64,000 nt of DNA from Earliella scabrosa (lineage: Eukaryota > Basidiomycota > Agaricomycetes > Polyporales > Polyporaceae): positions 806,001-870,000 of the forward strand of contig JABYQQ010000019.1 of assembly GCA_022605405.1 (NCBI GenBank), in the 5' to 3' direction. Both the position numbers and the translations under genes were made by a program. Below the pieces are notes generated by a model that was not told where the DNA came from, ran no database searches, and saw nothing but the letters and a program-made list of their open reading frames with translations. This document shows positions 1 through 11,057 of this stretch, one piece after another (the stretch's first letter is position 1; the number at the start of each line of letters is the position of its first letter).

Positions 1-1295
1 GCGTCGTCATAGTGCTCGTCATGAAGATAGCGAGGTCCTTCGGCGCTGCCAACATAGTCTGCCACGACAGGCTCCCCCGATGATACCGGTGACTATGAAC
101 ATGCTCCTTGCGGCGGCACCGTTCTGAAACGCGGTTCGAGACACACAGCACCATTCACGACGATATCGACAGCACAGCATGGAATCAACGGTGAAAATTG
201 GACCGTAGTTCGCTCTCGGAAGCGAAGGGAGGTTGTCCGCATGGTCAGATTACACCCGGTTGCTGGACTACGCCCTGGTCACTCGCGATTGTAAGTAGCC
301 GTATCCCGTCATGGCATGATGGACCGCTGTGGTTAATGACATCATAGTCTGCTTGCTCAGGGCTCGCTCAGGGCAACGATCCCGGCCCCCTGCATGTCGC
401 AGAGCGCACATCCTCATCAGGTAGCGAACCCACTCCTCAGCATCCATTCCCGCACTTTGCGCACCTCACAACCATCCCCACGTATCGCCGCGCCCTCGTT
501 GTATCGAGAAGTTAACCTCCGCCGTACTTGTACACGGCGAACACGGAAGGCTATTTGGCAGCGAAGTGGCGGGAATGAGGGAACCGCTCCCGTTGCCTTC
601 GAAGACTCCATCCTGGGTGCATGCGGACACGGGTGTCCTCGGTAAGCGAGGTTGAACACTCATTGGCTGCGAGACTGGAGACTCCGAGTCTCACACCATA
701 GGTTGGTTATTTTTGCGTCTAGACTCTAGTGGCTGCCGGTCCGCACAGGTCTCATGGTCAGACTTCAGAGTTATCATCCACGAGTCAAGGAGACCATCTA
801 TCCGTGAGTAGACGCACCTCGCGGGCTACCGAGTCCCTACTGTCTAGAGTGACGAACGACTGCACCGTCCAATTTCCCACTCAGTAGTAGTACCTACGGC
901 GGTGAGTAGGTGTCAGAGCAAGGTCGACGTCGGCCGATAGATGTCAGGCCTCTTCAATACATCCGGCGGAGCATCCTGTCTCAAAACGTGCCTGTCCAAT
1001 CTCCGTGGCCAACGGCCTCAAGATGGCTCTGGCCAGGCAACCTGACTCTGAGCATAGGAGGCGCTGATCTAACGCGAGCTGTCACACGCACATGACCCCC
1101 TCGCGGCTCGCCCGTCACGATTGGGTGTTATTGTTTCTCACGGTCATCATATCGAAGGGCCGAGGCCCATCTTCCACTCAGGAACTCTGACGTTTCTCTT
1201 CCTCCGCGCAGACTCAAGTTCCTGACACTGTCGTCGACACTATCCAGGTGCTAGTACTCAACTCAGGGCTGCTCGTCTTTCTCTGTTACAGGAAG
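1..1295. other. No gene seen: left arm of duplication copy A
   Basis: No convincing gene. Bases 394-660 are open on both strands and conserved in copy B (9128-9400), but the alternative frames share no family signature and look like chance. A possible 5'-UTR intron of the next gene ends at about 1292, just before the ATG at 1296. Confidence 0.5.
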
Positions 1296-4200
1296 ATGCC
1301 CAAGGCTGCGCCGAAGGGGCCACGGGCGATCCGGAAGACGCCTGCGCAACAGGTCGACGACGCGGAGGACGTCAAGCCCGACATCCAGCAGATCTCTAGC
1401 CAACCCTTCCAGTCTTTCTCCCGGACTCACCGCGCTGAACTCAACGGACTACTCAGACAAGACGCTCTGAGGACTACGACATCCTTCTGCGCCAGCTGGG
1501 CTTCTGAGCGCAACATCGACCCGTCTCTCGTCGATGACTGGGTACAACGACATGCTAGCCGAGGCCGACGCAAGGAAGATGCCGCTCCAGGAGCAGGACA
1601 GAACACAAAGGCTGGCCGTGGTAGCCCTGGATCTACCTGTGAGTCCTCTCTTGTCGACATCCGCGTCAAGCGCGAACGCGCAGAATCCCCCACGCTCGTC
1701 CCTCCGCCGGAGAAGAAGACGAAAACTCGTCGGAACCCTCGAGGAGTCGCGGATCAGAGGACCGTCAAGACCATCTCTGCAGTGGTTCGACATACTCGTG
1801 CTCATGACACGACTCCGCACCCCGCCTGTTTTACCTGTGCCCAGACTTGTTCGTTCGCGTCCTCCAACTATCAGCGACAGCACCTCTTACCTGCATCACC
1901 CGAATCCGACTACCTTGTCCTCTCGGCATTTGCTTTACAACACACAGCGTCAACCGCTCTCTCTGGCCTCAAGTCTGCACTTCGTAACCCGTCCCAGCCG
2001 CGAGCTGTCCGCTCTCGTCGCCAAGTCCGCTTCTCGGACGTCGATACCGCATATACCCTGCCTTCAGCAACGCAACAAGATACGAACCAAGGCGCATATA
2101 CCCAGGTCGCACTCGACGAATCCACGGAGCCGGCCTTGTCTTGTCTTCCCCCTCGTTTGAAACGCAAGCGATGGGCTCTTGCCGAGGCACGGATGGCCAT
2201 CGGCACCAACACTGGTCTTCTGGGCGACAATATCGCAGGAACATCGCTGGAACCGGTTCCTTCTGAGCCTTGGCCCGAGATTCCGACTTCGAGCATCCGT
2301 ACGGACGTGGACGGCGCTACTGTCGGTCTATGTGGTCCTCCCCTGTCTTCTCCTAGCTCGTTCACTTCGCCTCTCTCAAACCCCGCTGTCGCTCGATCGG
2401 GAGAACACAGCACTCCCGATATTTTACTTTCGCCCAAACGACGCAGACTCCATGAAAGTCCTTCACCAGCCGTCGCATCCAGTCTTTCGGCATCCTTCCC
2501 TCTGGTCTCAGCCCAAGCAAGCAACAGTAGCCCACCTCGCACACCAAGCCCCCAAATCAAGATCGAAAGCTCGTTCTTCTCTCCCACGTTCTTCTCGCCA
2601 TCGTCTGGTTCCTCGTCGCCGACCCCGCACGACCGCTTGCTGCCATCGTCGTCTCCTCCGACCTCGCCACTACCATGCTCCTCTCCCGTGTTGGCCTCCC
2701 CAGTACCCAAACGTCTCGCCTCTGCATCTGGACCGCCCTCTACCTCGCTCGTATCGGAACTCACCGCGATCTATAGAAAACGGCCCTGCGCGAACAACAA
2801 CCCCTCCGCCGCCTCTCCCGCTGATGTCCAAGTTGTGGTGGGGAACGCTCGGTCAACGCCGCCCCCGAGCCCAGAGTCCATTCCTCACCCGGGTGCCCTT
2901 CCTCCGCCGGAGGATCTCCCACCACGTCCGCGCTCGCCTCCTCATCCTGGCGGACCAGGCTCCGGGAGTCGACCGGGCACACCAGAACCTTACAGGCCCG
3001 GGCGTCCTGGTTCTGAAGGGTGCGATGAAAGCATACAGGAAGCTGCGGCCACCGTCGGCCAGGCTGCTTCGGTACACCGTCGGACTCCGACTCCGCCTAG
3101 TCCTCGCTCTGACGCTGTTGCTCCTGGTATGCTGGCGGAGCCTTTCGTCCCGGCGCGACCTGGTCAAGGGGACGCCGTGACTGATGTGTCGCGTCCTGAG
3201 CTTGCCGGTAATCACATTGATTCTGAAGATGGTGCGCTCATCGAGGGATCTGCGCTGACGAAGGGTGCGGGATCTAAAGAGGTGAGTAGTGTCGCGTATA
3301 TCCAGACGTATAGGTTGATAATATGACGAATAGACGACGACGACTGCTACCCCAGCTCCTGTCGTTGGTCCACGAACTGCAGGAGCCCCGGATCTGCCTG
3401 TTGGACCTGTGGGTGCGGTGCAAGGTCGGACCGCGGTGAAGAGCGAAGTGCAGGAGATCGTCGTGCCGAGCGCGCTGTCGTCGGCTGCGTTCGTCTTGGA
3501 TGACGACGAGGATGACCGTGAGTCCGCCGTCTCCTGCCTTCTCGTCGCTCCGTTGACCCTCATCGCCCTCATGCAGAGCCTCTCAAGATCGTGCTTGCCA
3601 AGCGACGGCAGCACAATGCGCCTGTTCCTGCGTCGGCGTCAGCCTCGAGGTCGACCAAGCCAAAGTCGAACAAGCCGAAGGCGAGCAGGAAGCGCCGCGT
3701 CGAGGTCGCAGATGCTGCTCAGCGGGTTGCGGAGGTCAAGGTCGAAAGCTCGGAACCTGGCTTTGAGCAACCCGCTTCCAGTGAGTACGGTACTTGCCTA
3801 GATCGCGATCCTGTGCTGATTAAGGCCGCTCAGCTGCGAAAGCGAAGCCGAAGGGACGGGCTGCGAGGAAGAAGGCCGCTCCTGTTTCCGAGGTTACGGT
3901 CTCAGTCAAGGTGGAGACGTCGGCGGCGCCGAGTACAGATGCAAACACGACCACTCCGGGCAAGAAGCGCGCTCCTAGGGGCAAGAGCGCGAAAGCGCGC
4001 GGCGAGAATGCGCGAAAGAACACTGCCGGGGGTATCTTAGTCGCCATGGAAGCATCAGTGACTGTGACTGCTCGGAAGGTCGGCAGCTCGAAGGCGATGG
4101 GCAAAGCAAAGGGCAAGAAGGCGGCCGTTCTTCCCAAGGAGGACGCACAGGCGAACGCGAAGGCCAGCGCGAAGGCGACGGCAGAATGGAGCTTGGACGT

Positions 4201-4468
4201 GAGGCAGTCCCCAGAGTTCGTGCCTGTGCCGCCGCCGGTATACCACGGCCCGAAACACCCCCCGCGCACCCTCGTTCACCCCTCTGCGCATCTGGCCGCT
4301 CTGGAGGACGTGAAGTGGGATGAGGCCGGCTTCGAGTGCATGGAGCTGAGCGCGCTCCCGTGGATTGCCGGATCGGGATATGCGCCCTTGCAAGTGCGCT
4401 TCGGAAAGGGCGAGGTGCTGTTCGGTGAGCTCTTCCGTGTTGCCGCTTGGGCTCTCGTCTGGCGCTGA
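1296..4468 (+). CDS. Large disordered, SUMO-site-rich nuclear protein
   Basis: Four exons (1296-3281, 3334-3517, 3577-3780, 3834-4468) join in frame to 1002 residues. No named family recognised. Residues about 41-92 end in a pattern like a homeodomain recognition helix (IDPSLVDDWVQRH then RGRR), which suggests DNA binding but is weak. The middle is Ser/Pro-rich and disordered, with clusters such as PKRRR. Five sumoylation consensus sites can be seen (VKRE, IKIE, VKSE and two VKVE). RRQVRFSDV resembles a protein phosphatase 1 docking motif. The last exon starts Lys/Ala-rich like a linker histone tail (AKAKPKGRAARKKAAP) and ends in a compact, more hydrophobic segment of about 85 residues. Only that final segment survives in copy B. 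A chromatin or transcription role is inferred from composition. Start chosen as the first ATG after a likely UTR intron. Confidence 0.65.
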
Positions 4469-4835
4469 GATGGGTACGCGATGGCGCAGAGCCTGGGGTG
4501 CCATCCTATGCGCTCGCGGGAAAGGAGGGAGCTGGTGTACATGATGAGGTCGAGCCCGGTACGCAAGGGCAGCAGAGGGGCGGCGCAGTCCGGTCGTAGT
4601 GATCGAGTGAGGGACGTTAGGGCGTCTTTCGATTGAGCTGTCTTCTGCATGTGAGCTCTGCACCTTCCTGTCCTGACTCTCTCGTATCGCAATGTTACAC
4701 CAGCATTTAGGCCCTTGGGATGAGTGGAGGATGAGCGAGCGTGAGCGTGACATGACGCGTTACGTAACGCGTCTTCCTATGACTCATCACCACGACTGAC
4801 GCGTCGTGCGCGTGGTGCTCTTGAGGACGGCGGTC
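4469..4835 (+). other. Intergenic, ATL promoter region
   Basis: 367 bp between the disordered-protein stop and the ATL start, conserved in copy B (9918-10301). It contains the palindrome-like ACGCGTTACGTAACGCGT around 4754-4771, also present with one change in copy B (10212-10229). This is a candidate regulatory site for the repair gene; the function is inferred only from position and symmetry. Confidence 0.35.
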
Positions 4836-5437
4836 ATGGCGTTGGATGGCGATCAGTTCCATGCAGCGGTATGTATCTTCATGCAGCACAGCGCACATTG
4901 GGATCACTAACATGCTCGACAGGTTTACAATGTGGTCCGTCAGATCCCGCCTCAGCGGGTGACTTCCTACGGTTCGTCATCAGTTCTAGACGTACTCGGC
5001 TCGAGCTGAACTTTGCTGATATCTCCTGTGGGATGTCGCAGGCCACATCGCGAAGCTCATAGGGATGCCCTCCTACTCGAGACACGTCGGCCAAGGTATG
5101 CCAACCCCTATTTAGACCCGCGTCTCTCGCCGTCGTTCGCTCATGCCACACTCCGCCAAACACAGCGCTCAAGTTCCTCGATCCGAACGCGAACGCGCCC
5201 GTCCCGTGGCATCGCGTCCTCTCGTCGTCTGGGGTGATTTCCTCGCGCGGCCCTGGGACTGATGGCGCGTCGAGGCAGCGCGACGCGCTCGTGGCGGAGG
5301 GTGTGGACGTCGTGACGACGCGTGCGGGGGATTTTAAGGTCGATTTGGGGCAGTATGGATGGTTCCCCGCGCCTGGGAGTGTTGATATCGGTGTGGACTC
5401 GGGTGAGGACGAGGATGGGGACGATGGCGATGAATGA
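4836..5437 (+). CDS. atl1: Alkyltransferase-like DNA repair protein (ATL)
   Basis: Exons 4836-4868, 4923-4971, 5042-5095 and 5166-5437 encode 135 residues. The fold is that of the O6-alkylguanine-DNA alkyltransferase DNA-binding domain. The helix-turn-helix region carries Tyr27 in VTSYG, the usual base-flipping tyrosine, and Arg41 in the SRHVGQ arginine-finger position. The active site reads PWHRV (residues 59-63), with Trp60 replacing the catalytic Cys of PCHRV. That substitution defines ATL proteins such as fission yeast Atl1. These cannot remove the alkyl group; they bind O6-alkylguanine and pass it to nucleotide excision repair in the nucleus. The C-terminus is a short acidic tail. A dead duplicate lies at 10302-10901. 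Family assignment is strong; the symbol is by homology. Confidence 0.93.
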
Positions 5438-5696
5438 TGAAGAAGCGGAGACAGGAGACTCGTGATCTCGTTGGATGAGTCAGAGTGCTGGTAGTGGTAC
5501 GTGTTGTAGTGGTCTTCTCTAGACATCGCTGACGCTCTTCAAGTCAGGGGAATGCACATTGATGGTTTATGTGTTCCCTTGCGTGGACGTGATACGTACT
5601 GCGTGCCCACTGGGGTCTAGGTGCGTCCTGGCCTTTGCCATGTTGGATCCGGATTCCCGTTTGCGCTAGTACCTCATCATGCAGATTGATTATAAG
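5438..5696. other. Intergenic, no gene seen
   Basis: Spacer after ATL, conserved in copy B (10902-11057). No coding or regulatory signal recognised. Confidence 0.4.
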
Positions 5697-5909
5697 AAGT
5701 CCTTTTAGCAGTCTGCTGACTGTGACAGCGCGTTCGACCTTGAGATGGAACAGCATGCTCCGGTCGCAACAGACGCCAGTTGCTCAGCGGCGCTGCGTCG
5801 CATCCTCCTTTGGTATCAGTACACGCTGCACAGCGAGCTTCGATGCATCGTGCTGGTCGCAGACCGTATGGCCCTCTGCGATTTCCGCAAGCCGCATGCC
5901 GATAGCTAA
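5697..5909 (+). pseudogene. Short decayed gene, copy A
   Basis: A 70-codon frame ending in TAA at 5907-5909. Copy B has an ATG at 11058, but here the matching codon is AAG (5697-5699), and a TAG follows three codons later (5706-5708). After that the frame is open and protein-like (QSADCDSAFDLEMEQHAP, later ALRRILLWYQYTLHSELR). Copy B keeps the ATG and lacks this stop but has a 2-bp insertion instead. No family recognised. The reading frame is inferred from comparing the copies. Confidence 0.4.
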
Positions 5910-6749
5910 CGGATATCCTGCACTTATGCCGCTCACAGAAAGCACGAGACGCAATCCGGGCACTCATCGACTCCGGAGACGGTCTCTCTTCGGATGTGGA
6001 TGCGACGGAGAAGAGCTGAACGAGTCCCAAATTGTACCTCCACCACAAGCAATGCTAGACTCAGAGCACAGTGCCCCCAAAACTCCACAAGGATGTGCGT
6101 ATTCGACTGGTTGTGGCGTAGCCTTCGTCAGCCGCCGGAGTACGAGATAAGTAGTAGAGGAGGTGCATCAAGAACCAGCGTTCGGAGACTGATGGCACCG
6201 TTCGATGGGTCGTTCTGGTATGTACGTCTAATCTCTTTCAGTATCTCGCTCATGCTGTTAGCTGGGATTGAGATCCCGTAGCTAGTAATCGTCTTGGATC
6301 TTTCTGACTCGGTATGCTTCGGCATGTCCCAGTTTGGTGCTTTCGAGCGCTCTCCAGCGGTCCAGGCCTCTCCGCGACGACGTGATGATGGACGCAAAAG
6401 GTCTGATGCTGTCTAAATCCTGCAACTCACACATTGACTTGCACCAGCAATAAGCACGGGACGAACCTTGGCCCGTTATCTCTAGGTGACTGGGATGTTG
6501 AGGGTACTAATTGACGGAGCCGGGATCACATCATGTGCATTTCAGGGTCCCCGGAATGCTCAATGGTGCGCCACAAGCAGCCATTGCCTATCCGTTGTCT
6601 GACTAGCGGTAACCTCTCTCCCAAAATACCGCCCACCGTAAGGGAGATTTGGTCCTTCCTGCAGGCGCACTTGGTCAACTGACTGCATTGGCGGGACGTC
6701 TCATTACCTCTGTTGCTGCGCAGGACGCTCAAGATATGTAGCATACCGG
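5910..6749. other. Intergenic, promoter side of CxxC gene
   Basis: Conserved in copy B (11273-12087). No gene seen. Short open frames on both strands here are not conserved in phase between the copies. Confidence 0.4.
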
Positions 6750-6757
6750 TATAAAAG
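6750..6757 (+). promoter_or_regulatory. TATA box of CxxC gene, copy A
   Basis: TATAAAAG, 79 nt before the ATG at 6829. The same motif lies at exactly the same distance before the copy B gene (12088-12095). Confidence 0.6.
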
Positions 6758-6828
6758 GTCCTCCAGCATACCTGACGAACAGCACCATCGGTCCCCTCCG
6801 CCAAGTATCCACCTCTCATTCACTTCAG

Positions 6829-7741
6829 ATGAAGCTCGCGGGCACGTTCTCCCTTCTCGTCAGCCTCCTCGCGTTCATAACGACGGTATGGTCTCTTCTT
6901 CATGTACATCGTCGCGCTCGATGTACGCTGATGATCATTATCAGTCTCTCGCTCTCGAGGAGTCAATCCATGTCAAGCTTGGAGAGGACGCTGCTCAACC
7001 CGGCTACGCATGGATCATCGGTGATGAAGAAGCTCGGCGCATCAGCGAGCTACTCGGGAATGACATCCGGGAGACTGAGTTCCTTGGATTGTATCTCAGC
7101 GCTCCGCCACAGCCCTGCTCCCATTGTGGCAAGGACACCGAGGTCATCGACTGGTCTGTTCTACCCACCTCGTTCGCCCCTCTGTTCCGCGTGCTAATCG
7201 TGAGGTCTGCTGCTTATTAGGATGTGGACCGCCTTGAACCGCGGCGTCCACTCGAAAGAAATGATCTTTCACTCCTTGAAGACCGGAGCCCTTTCCAAGA
7301 AGAAGGCTCACGACGTGTACTGCTCCAGCTGCGGTCACCTCACCCACGCTCGTGACTCCTCGGGCGAGGAGGGCGGGATGCCCCACATCTCTCATGCCAC
7401 GGTGCGTGTGCTTCTGTAGAGAGTGCTTCGTTCTTCGGCTTGACGGCTAGCCGTGGGTACGCAGCCATATGATCGCACTTCCCGGGTGTTCGCCAAGCGT
7501 GCCAATGTGAGTCGGAACAATCGTTGTACGGTCGATCTGTTTGAAACTGCTGTGCAGGACACGGAGAATGTGGACGTACCCGAGCCAGACGGGGGGGTTT
7601 CCTATATCGGCAGATGTTACGCACGCAGGAGTAACCTTCCGGAGGAAGTGGTGCGTGATGTAGTAGGCCAAGGATACCCCGGGATGCTGACGTCCTGCAC
7701 GCGCTGTGTCTTAGAGAGCCATACTCGACGCGGCGGAGTAG
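6829..7741 (+). CDS. Secreted CxxC protein, copy A
   Basis: Six exons (6829-6885, 6945-7153, 7221-7401, 7465-7506, 7558-7650, 7715-7741) join in frame to 202 residues. The copy B gene has the same exon phases and closely matching exon lengths. The first 19 residues form a hydrophobic signal peptide (SLLVSLLAF), so the product should enter the secretory pathway. Two CxxC pairs, Cys77/Cys80 in PCSHCGKD and Cys123/Cys126 in YCSSCGHL, are 42 residues apart, as in a zinc ribbon. I do not recognise the family. The second intron uses a GTCTGT donor. The copy A stop TAG (7739-7741) replaces a CAG in copy B, so this product is six residues shorter. Conservation of all splice sites between diverged copies supports a real gene. 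Confidence 0.75.
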
Positions 7742-8727
7742 AAGTCCATATTGTGTGAAGATACTACTGCCAAGCAGGCCATCACGAACGAGACAAGGTG
7801 CGTCTCATTGTGTTGCTGCGCCATAGTTGGGAGAGCGGCATCAATGATCAACCAGCTGTATCGCAGACAGCAACGTCGCGAGAGGCAATCGAAGCTTAGA
7901 CATATGATCCATCCATCTCTGTTCAAGTCGAAATACTACATAGCACACAGTTGTATCGAAATCAGTTATTCTCGTCCTCAGGTCACAACTGTTTGTCGCG
8001 CTCACATCTGGAAGCCGCCAGGAATCGTGCATTCGTACCGCCGATTACCCCGCGCAGACGGCGCGTGATCTTCATTTGGGCAGGTCACTCCGCCGCACCT
8101 CGCCCGCAGCCTGCGAACGGCCGGCGCAGGTACTATATTGGGGGCAGCAGCGCCCGGACACGTTGCATCTTCAACCCACCGCCAGTTAGCTTGCTTTTCT
8201 GATCGCTGGTCCTCGGAGGATGGAACTTCAAGGAAGGCCCCGGACGTACAACGACGACTCAGCTGTTGATCGATGGAGGGAAGGAACATTGGGATGTATG
8301 CTTCGTGCTGTTGGCGAGGAGTCCTCTCGCGGTGCGCATCGCGAATTGAGACCCTACATTGAGCGTCGCGGCTTGCTGACGCTCCTTATTGGTGGTAAGG
8401 GAGCGCTCGAGGACCAGCGCCGGGCCGTCGACCTCCAACCGCCGTCCATTTCTCGAGAAAAATCCATACCAGGGCTGCCCCTCGTGTCATCTCACTGGCA
8501 CCAGATACCGCTGCTCTCAAGGCACTCGCGTGGTCATAGCTATCCCTACTCCGCACGGCCGAGCCATGTTGTAGAAAGGTCACGGTGACGCGCCGACGGT
8601 CCCATAAACTCAAGCGCGAAGGCCTCGACGCGGTCACGTTCAGGTGGGGCCATCGTCCTTGGAGTCTCGAGCGCGAACCTGGTAGAGCTCGTGATCCAGC
8701 ACGCAGGTACGGTCAAGGTGGGAAACC
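7742..8727. other. End of copy A and spacer
   Basis: Homology to copy B continues to about 8012 (CGCTCACATC in both). The remaining 715 bp or so are single-copy in this window. No convincing gene; short open frames overlap on both strands without family features. Confidence 0.45.
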
Positions 8728-9666
8728 CTGCGTCGTCATAATGCTCGTCATGAAGATACAAGGTCCTTCGGCGCTGCCAACGTAGTTTGCCACGAGAGGC
8801 CCACCCGATAGTACCGGTGACTATGAACATATTCCTTGCGGCGGCACCGTGCTGAAACGCGTGTCGGCTCACACAGCACCGTTCACTATGATATCGACAG
8901 CACAAGGCCGCACTATGGAATCAGTGGTGGAAATTGGACCGGAGTCCGCTCTGGGAAGGGAAGGTAGGTTGTCCGCATGGCTAGATAACACCCGGTTGCT
9001 AGACTACGCCCTGGTCACTCGCAATTATAAGTAGCCCTATCCCGTCATGGGACGCTGTGGTTAATGACATCATAGTCTTCTCGCGCTGCTCAGGGTTCGT
9101 CCAGGCCAACGATCCATACTCAGCCCCCTACACGCCGCAGAGCGCACATCCTCATCACGTAGCGAACCCACTCCTCAGGATCCGTTTCCGCACTTTGCGC
9201 ACCTGACAACCATCCCCACGTACCGCCGCACCCTCGTTGTATCGAGAAGTTAACCTCCGCCGTACATGAACACGGCGAACATGGAAGGCTATTTGGCAGC
9301 GAAGTGGCGGGAATGAGGGAACCGCTCCCGTTGCCTTCGAAGATGCCGTCCTGGGTGCGTGCGGACACGGGTGTCCTCGGTAAGCGAGGTTGAGCACTCA
9401 TTGGCTACGAGACTGGAGATTCCAAGCCCACACCATAGGTTGGTTATTCCGTCTAGTTGCCCCCGGTCCGCACACGTCTCATGGTCAAACTTCAGAGTTG
9501 TCGCCGATGGGTCAAGGAGACCTTTTCTTCGTGACTCGTGAGTGGACGCACTTTGGCAATGCCCCCCCGGTACTGTTTAGAGTGAGCAAACGACTCGTGC
9601 ACCGTTGTAGTAGCCCGCCGAATCAACAAGTTTCCCCAGCACGGCGGGCAAACCGGTATTTTCGAC
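8728..9666. other. No gene seen: left arm of copy B
   Basis: Counterpart of the region before the large nuclear-protein gene. It ends in about 60 bp of sequence (9604-9666) unlike copy A, which bridges the missing 3.35 kb. No gene. Confidence 0.5.
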
Positions 9667-9917
9667 TCGTGCCTGTGCCGCCGCCAGTATACCACGGCCC
9701 GAAACACCCCCCGCGCACCCTCTCTTACCGCTCTGCGCACCTCTCCGCTCTGGAGGACGTGATTTGGGATGAGGCCGGCTTCGAGTGCATGGAGCTGAGC
9801 GCGCTGCCGTGGATTGCCCGATCGGGGTATGCGCCCTTGCAAGTGCGCTTTGGGAAGGGGGAGGTGTTGTTCGGTGAGCTCTTCCGTGTTGCTGCTTGGG
9901 CTCTCGTCTGGCGCTGA
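9667..9917 (+). pseudogene. C-terminal remnant of large nuclear protein
   Basis: Matches 4218-4468 and encodes the final segment of about 83 residues (VPVPPPVYHGPKHPPRTL to the same ending, FRVAAWALVWR and stop). The frame is still open with few substitutions, but exons 1-3 and most of exon 4 are absent and no nearby ATG restores a start. It is a truncated duplicate unless an unseen upstream exon is spliced to it. Confidence 0.75.
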
Positions 9918-10301
9918 GATGGGTACGCGATGGCGCAGAGCCTGGGGTGCCATCCTGTGCGCTTGCGGGATAGGAGGGAGCTGGTGTACATGATGAGGTC
10001 GACCAGTGGTCGAACCCGGTACACCGTCGTAGTACCGAAGGGCAGCTGAAGGGCGGCGCAGTCCGGTCGTAGTAGTCAAGTGAGATTCTAGGGCGTCTTT
10101 CGATTGAGCTGTCCACTGCATGTGAGTTCCGCACTTTCCCTGTCTTTTCTCTATCGTATCGCAATACCATTCCACCAGTATTCAGGCCCTTGGGAGCGTG
10201 AGCGTGACATGACGCGTTATGTAACGCGTCTTCCTATGACTCATCATCACGACTCGGACTGCCAACGCGTCGTGCGCGTGCTGCTCTTCAGGACGGCGGT
10301 C

Positions 10302-10901
10302 ATGGCGTTGGATGGCGATCAGTTCTATGCAGCGGTATGTATGTCCATGCAGCACAGCGCACATTGTGATCACTAACATGCTCGACAGGTTTACAATGTG
10401 GTCCGTCAGATCTTGCCTCAGCGGGTTACTTCCAATGGTTCGTCATCAGCTCCAGACGTACTCGTCTCAGCCTGAACTTTACTGGTATCTCCTGTTGGAT
10501 GCCGTAGGACACATTGCGAAGCTCATAGGGATGCCCTCCTACTAGAGACACGTTGGCCAAGGTACACCAACCCCTATTTCGACCCGCGTCTATCGCCGTC
10601 GTTCGCTCATGCCACTCCGCCAAACACAGCGCTCAAGTTCCTCGATCCGAACGCGAACCCGCCCGTCCCGTGGCACCGCGTCCTCTCGTCGTCTGGGATC
10701 ATATCCTCGCGCGGCCCTGGGACTGATGGCGCGTCGAGGCAGCGCGACGCGCTTGTGGCGGAGGGTGTGGACGTTGTGACGACGCGCGCGGGGGATTTTA
10801 AGGTCGATTTGAGGGAGTATGGATGGTTCCCCGCGCCTGGGACTGTTGATATCGGTGTGGACTCGGGTGAGGACGAGGATGGGGACGATGACGATGAATG
10901 A
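10302..10901 (+). pseudogene. Dead ATL copy
   Basis: Counterpart of 4836-5437 with all four exons and splice sites recognisable and the same PWHRV site. Two lesions hit functional positions. The base-flipping tyrosine codon TAC is AAT here (10434-10436, Tyr to Asn). A TCG serine codon has become TAG (10543-10545), immediately before the arginine-finger codon. Translation would stop at about residue 40, before the active-site loop. The acidic tail frame after the stop is still open, so the loss looks recent. Confidence 0.88.
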
Positions 10902-11057
10902 TGGAGAAGCGGAGACGGGAGACTCGTGATCTCGTTGGATGAGTCAGAGTGCTGGACCCTGGTAGTGGTACGTGTGTGGTAATCTTCTCTAAAATAGACC
11001 TCGCTGACGCTCTTCAACGGCTTCCCGTTTGCGCTTGTACTGCAGATTGATTTCAAG
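10902..11057. other. Intergenic, no gene seen
   Basis: Short spacer, counterpart of 5438-5696. Nothing recognised. Confidence 0.4.

Larger units (their letters stand above)
1..8012. repeat. Segmental duplication, copy A
   Basis: The sequence from the left edge to about 8012 recurs in the same orientation at about 8728-13359. Matching landmarks are 1-870 with 8731-9600, 4218-5440 with 9667-10901, 5560-6500 with 10990-11850 and 6700-8012 with 12020-13359. Similarity is high in exons and introns, with many small indels. Copy A carries an extra block of about 3.35 kb (872-4217). The true left end lies outside the window, because sequence before 8731 should match sequence left of base 1. Boundaries were placed by eye. 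Confidence 0.9.

Noticed and set aside
1449..3614. Several 140-330 codon frames overlapping the large disordered-protein gene
   Set aside because: GC-rich Ser/Pro coding sequence opens other frames; only the chosen frame joins through all three introns and carries the SUMO sites.
7465..7509. Alternative ending of the CxxC gene at 7509 (12848 in copy B) using an acceptor 14 nt upstream
   Set aside because: It gives an open short tail in both copies, but the chosen acceptor extends through three further in-frame, conserved exons with a GTGAGT donor; the short form could still be a minor isoform.
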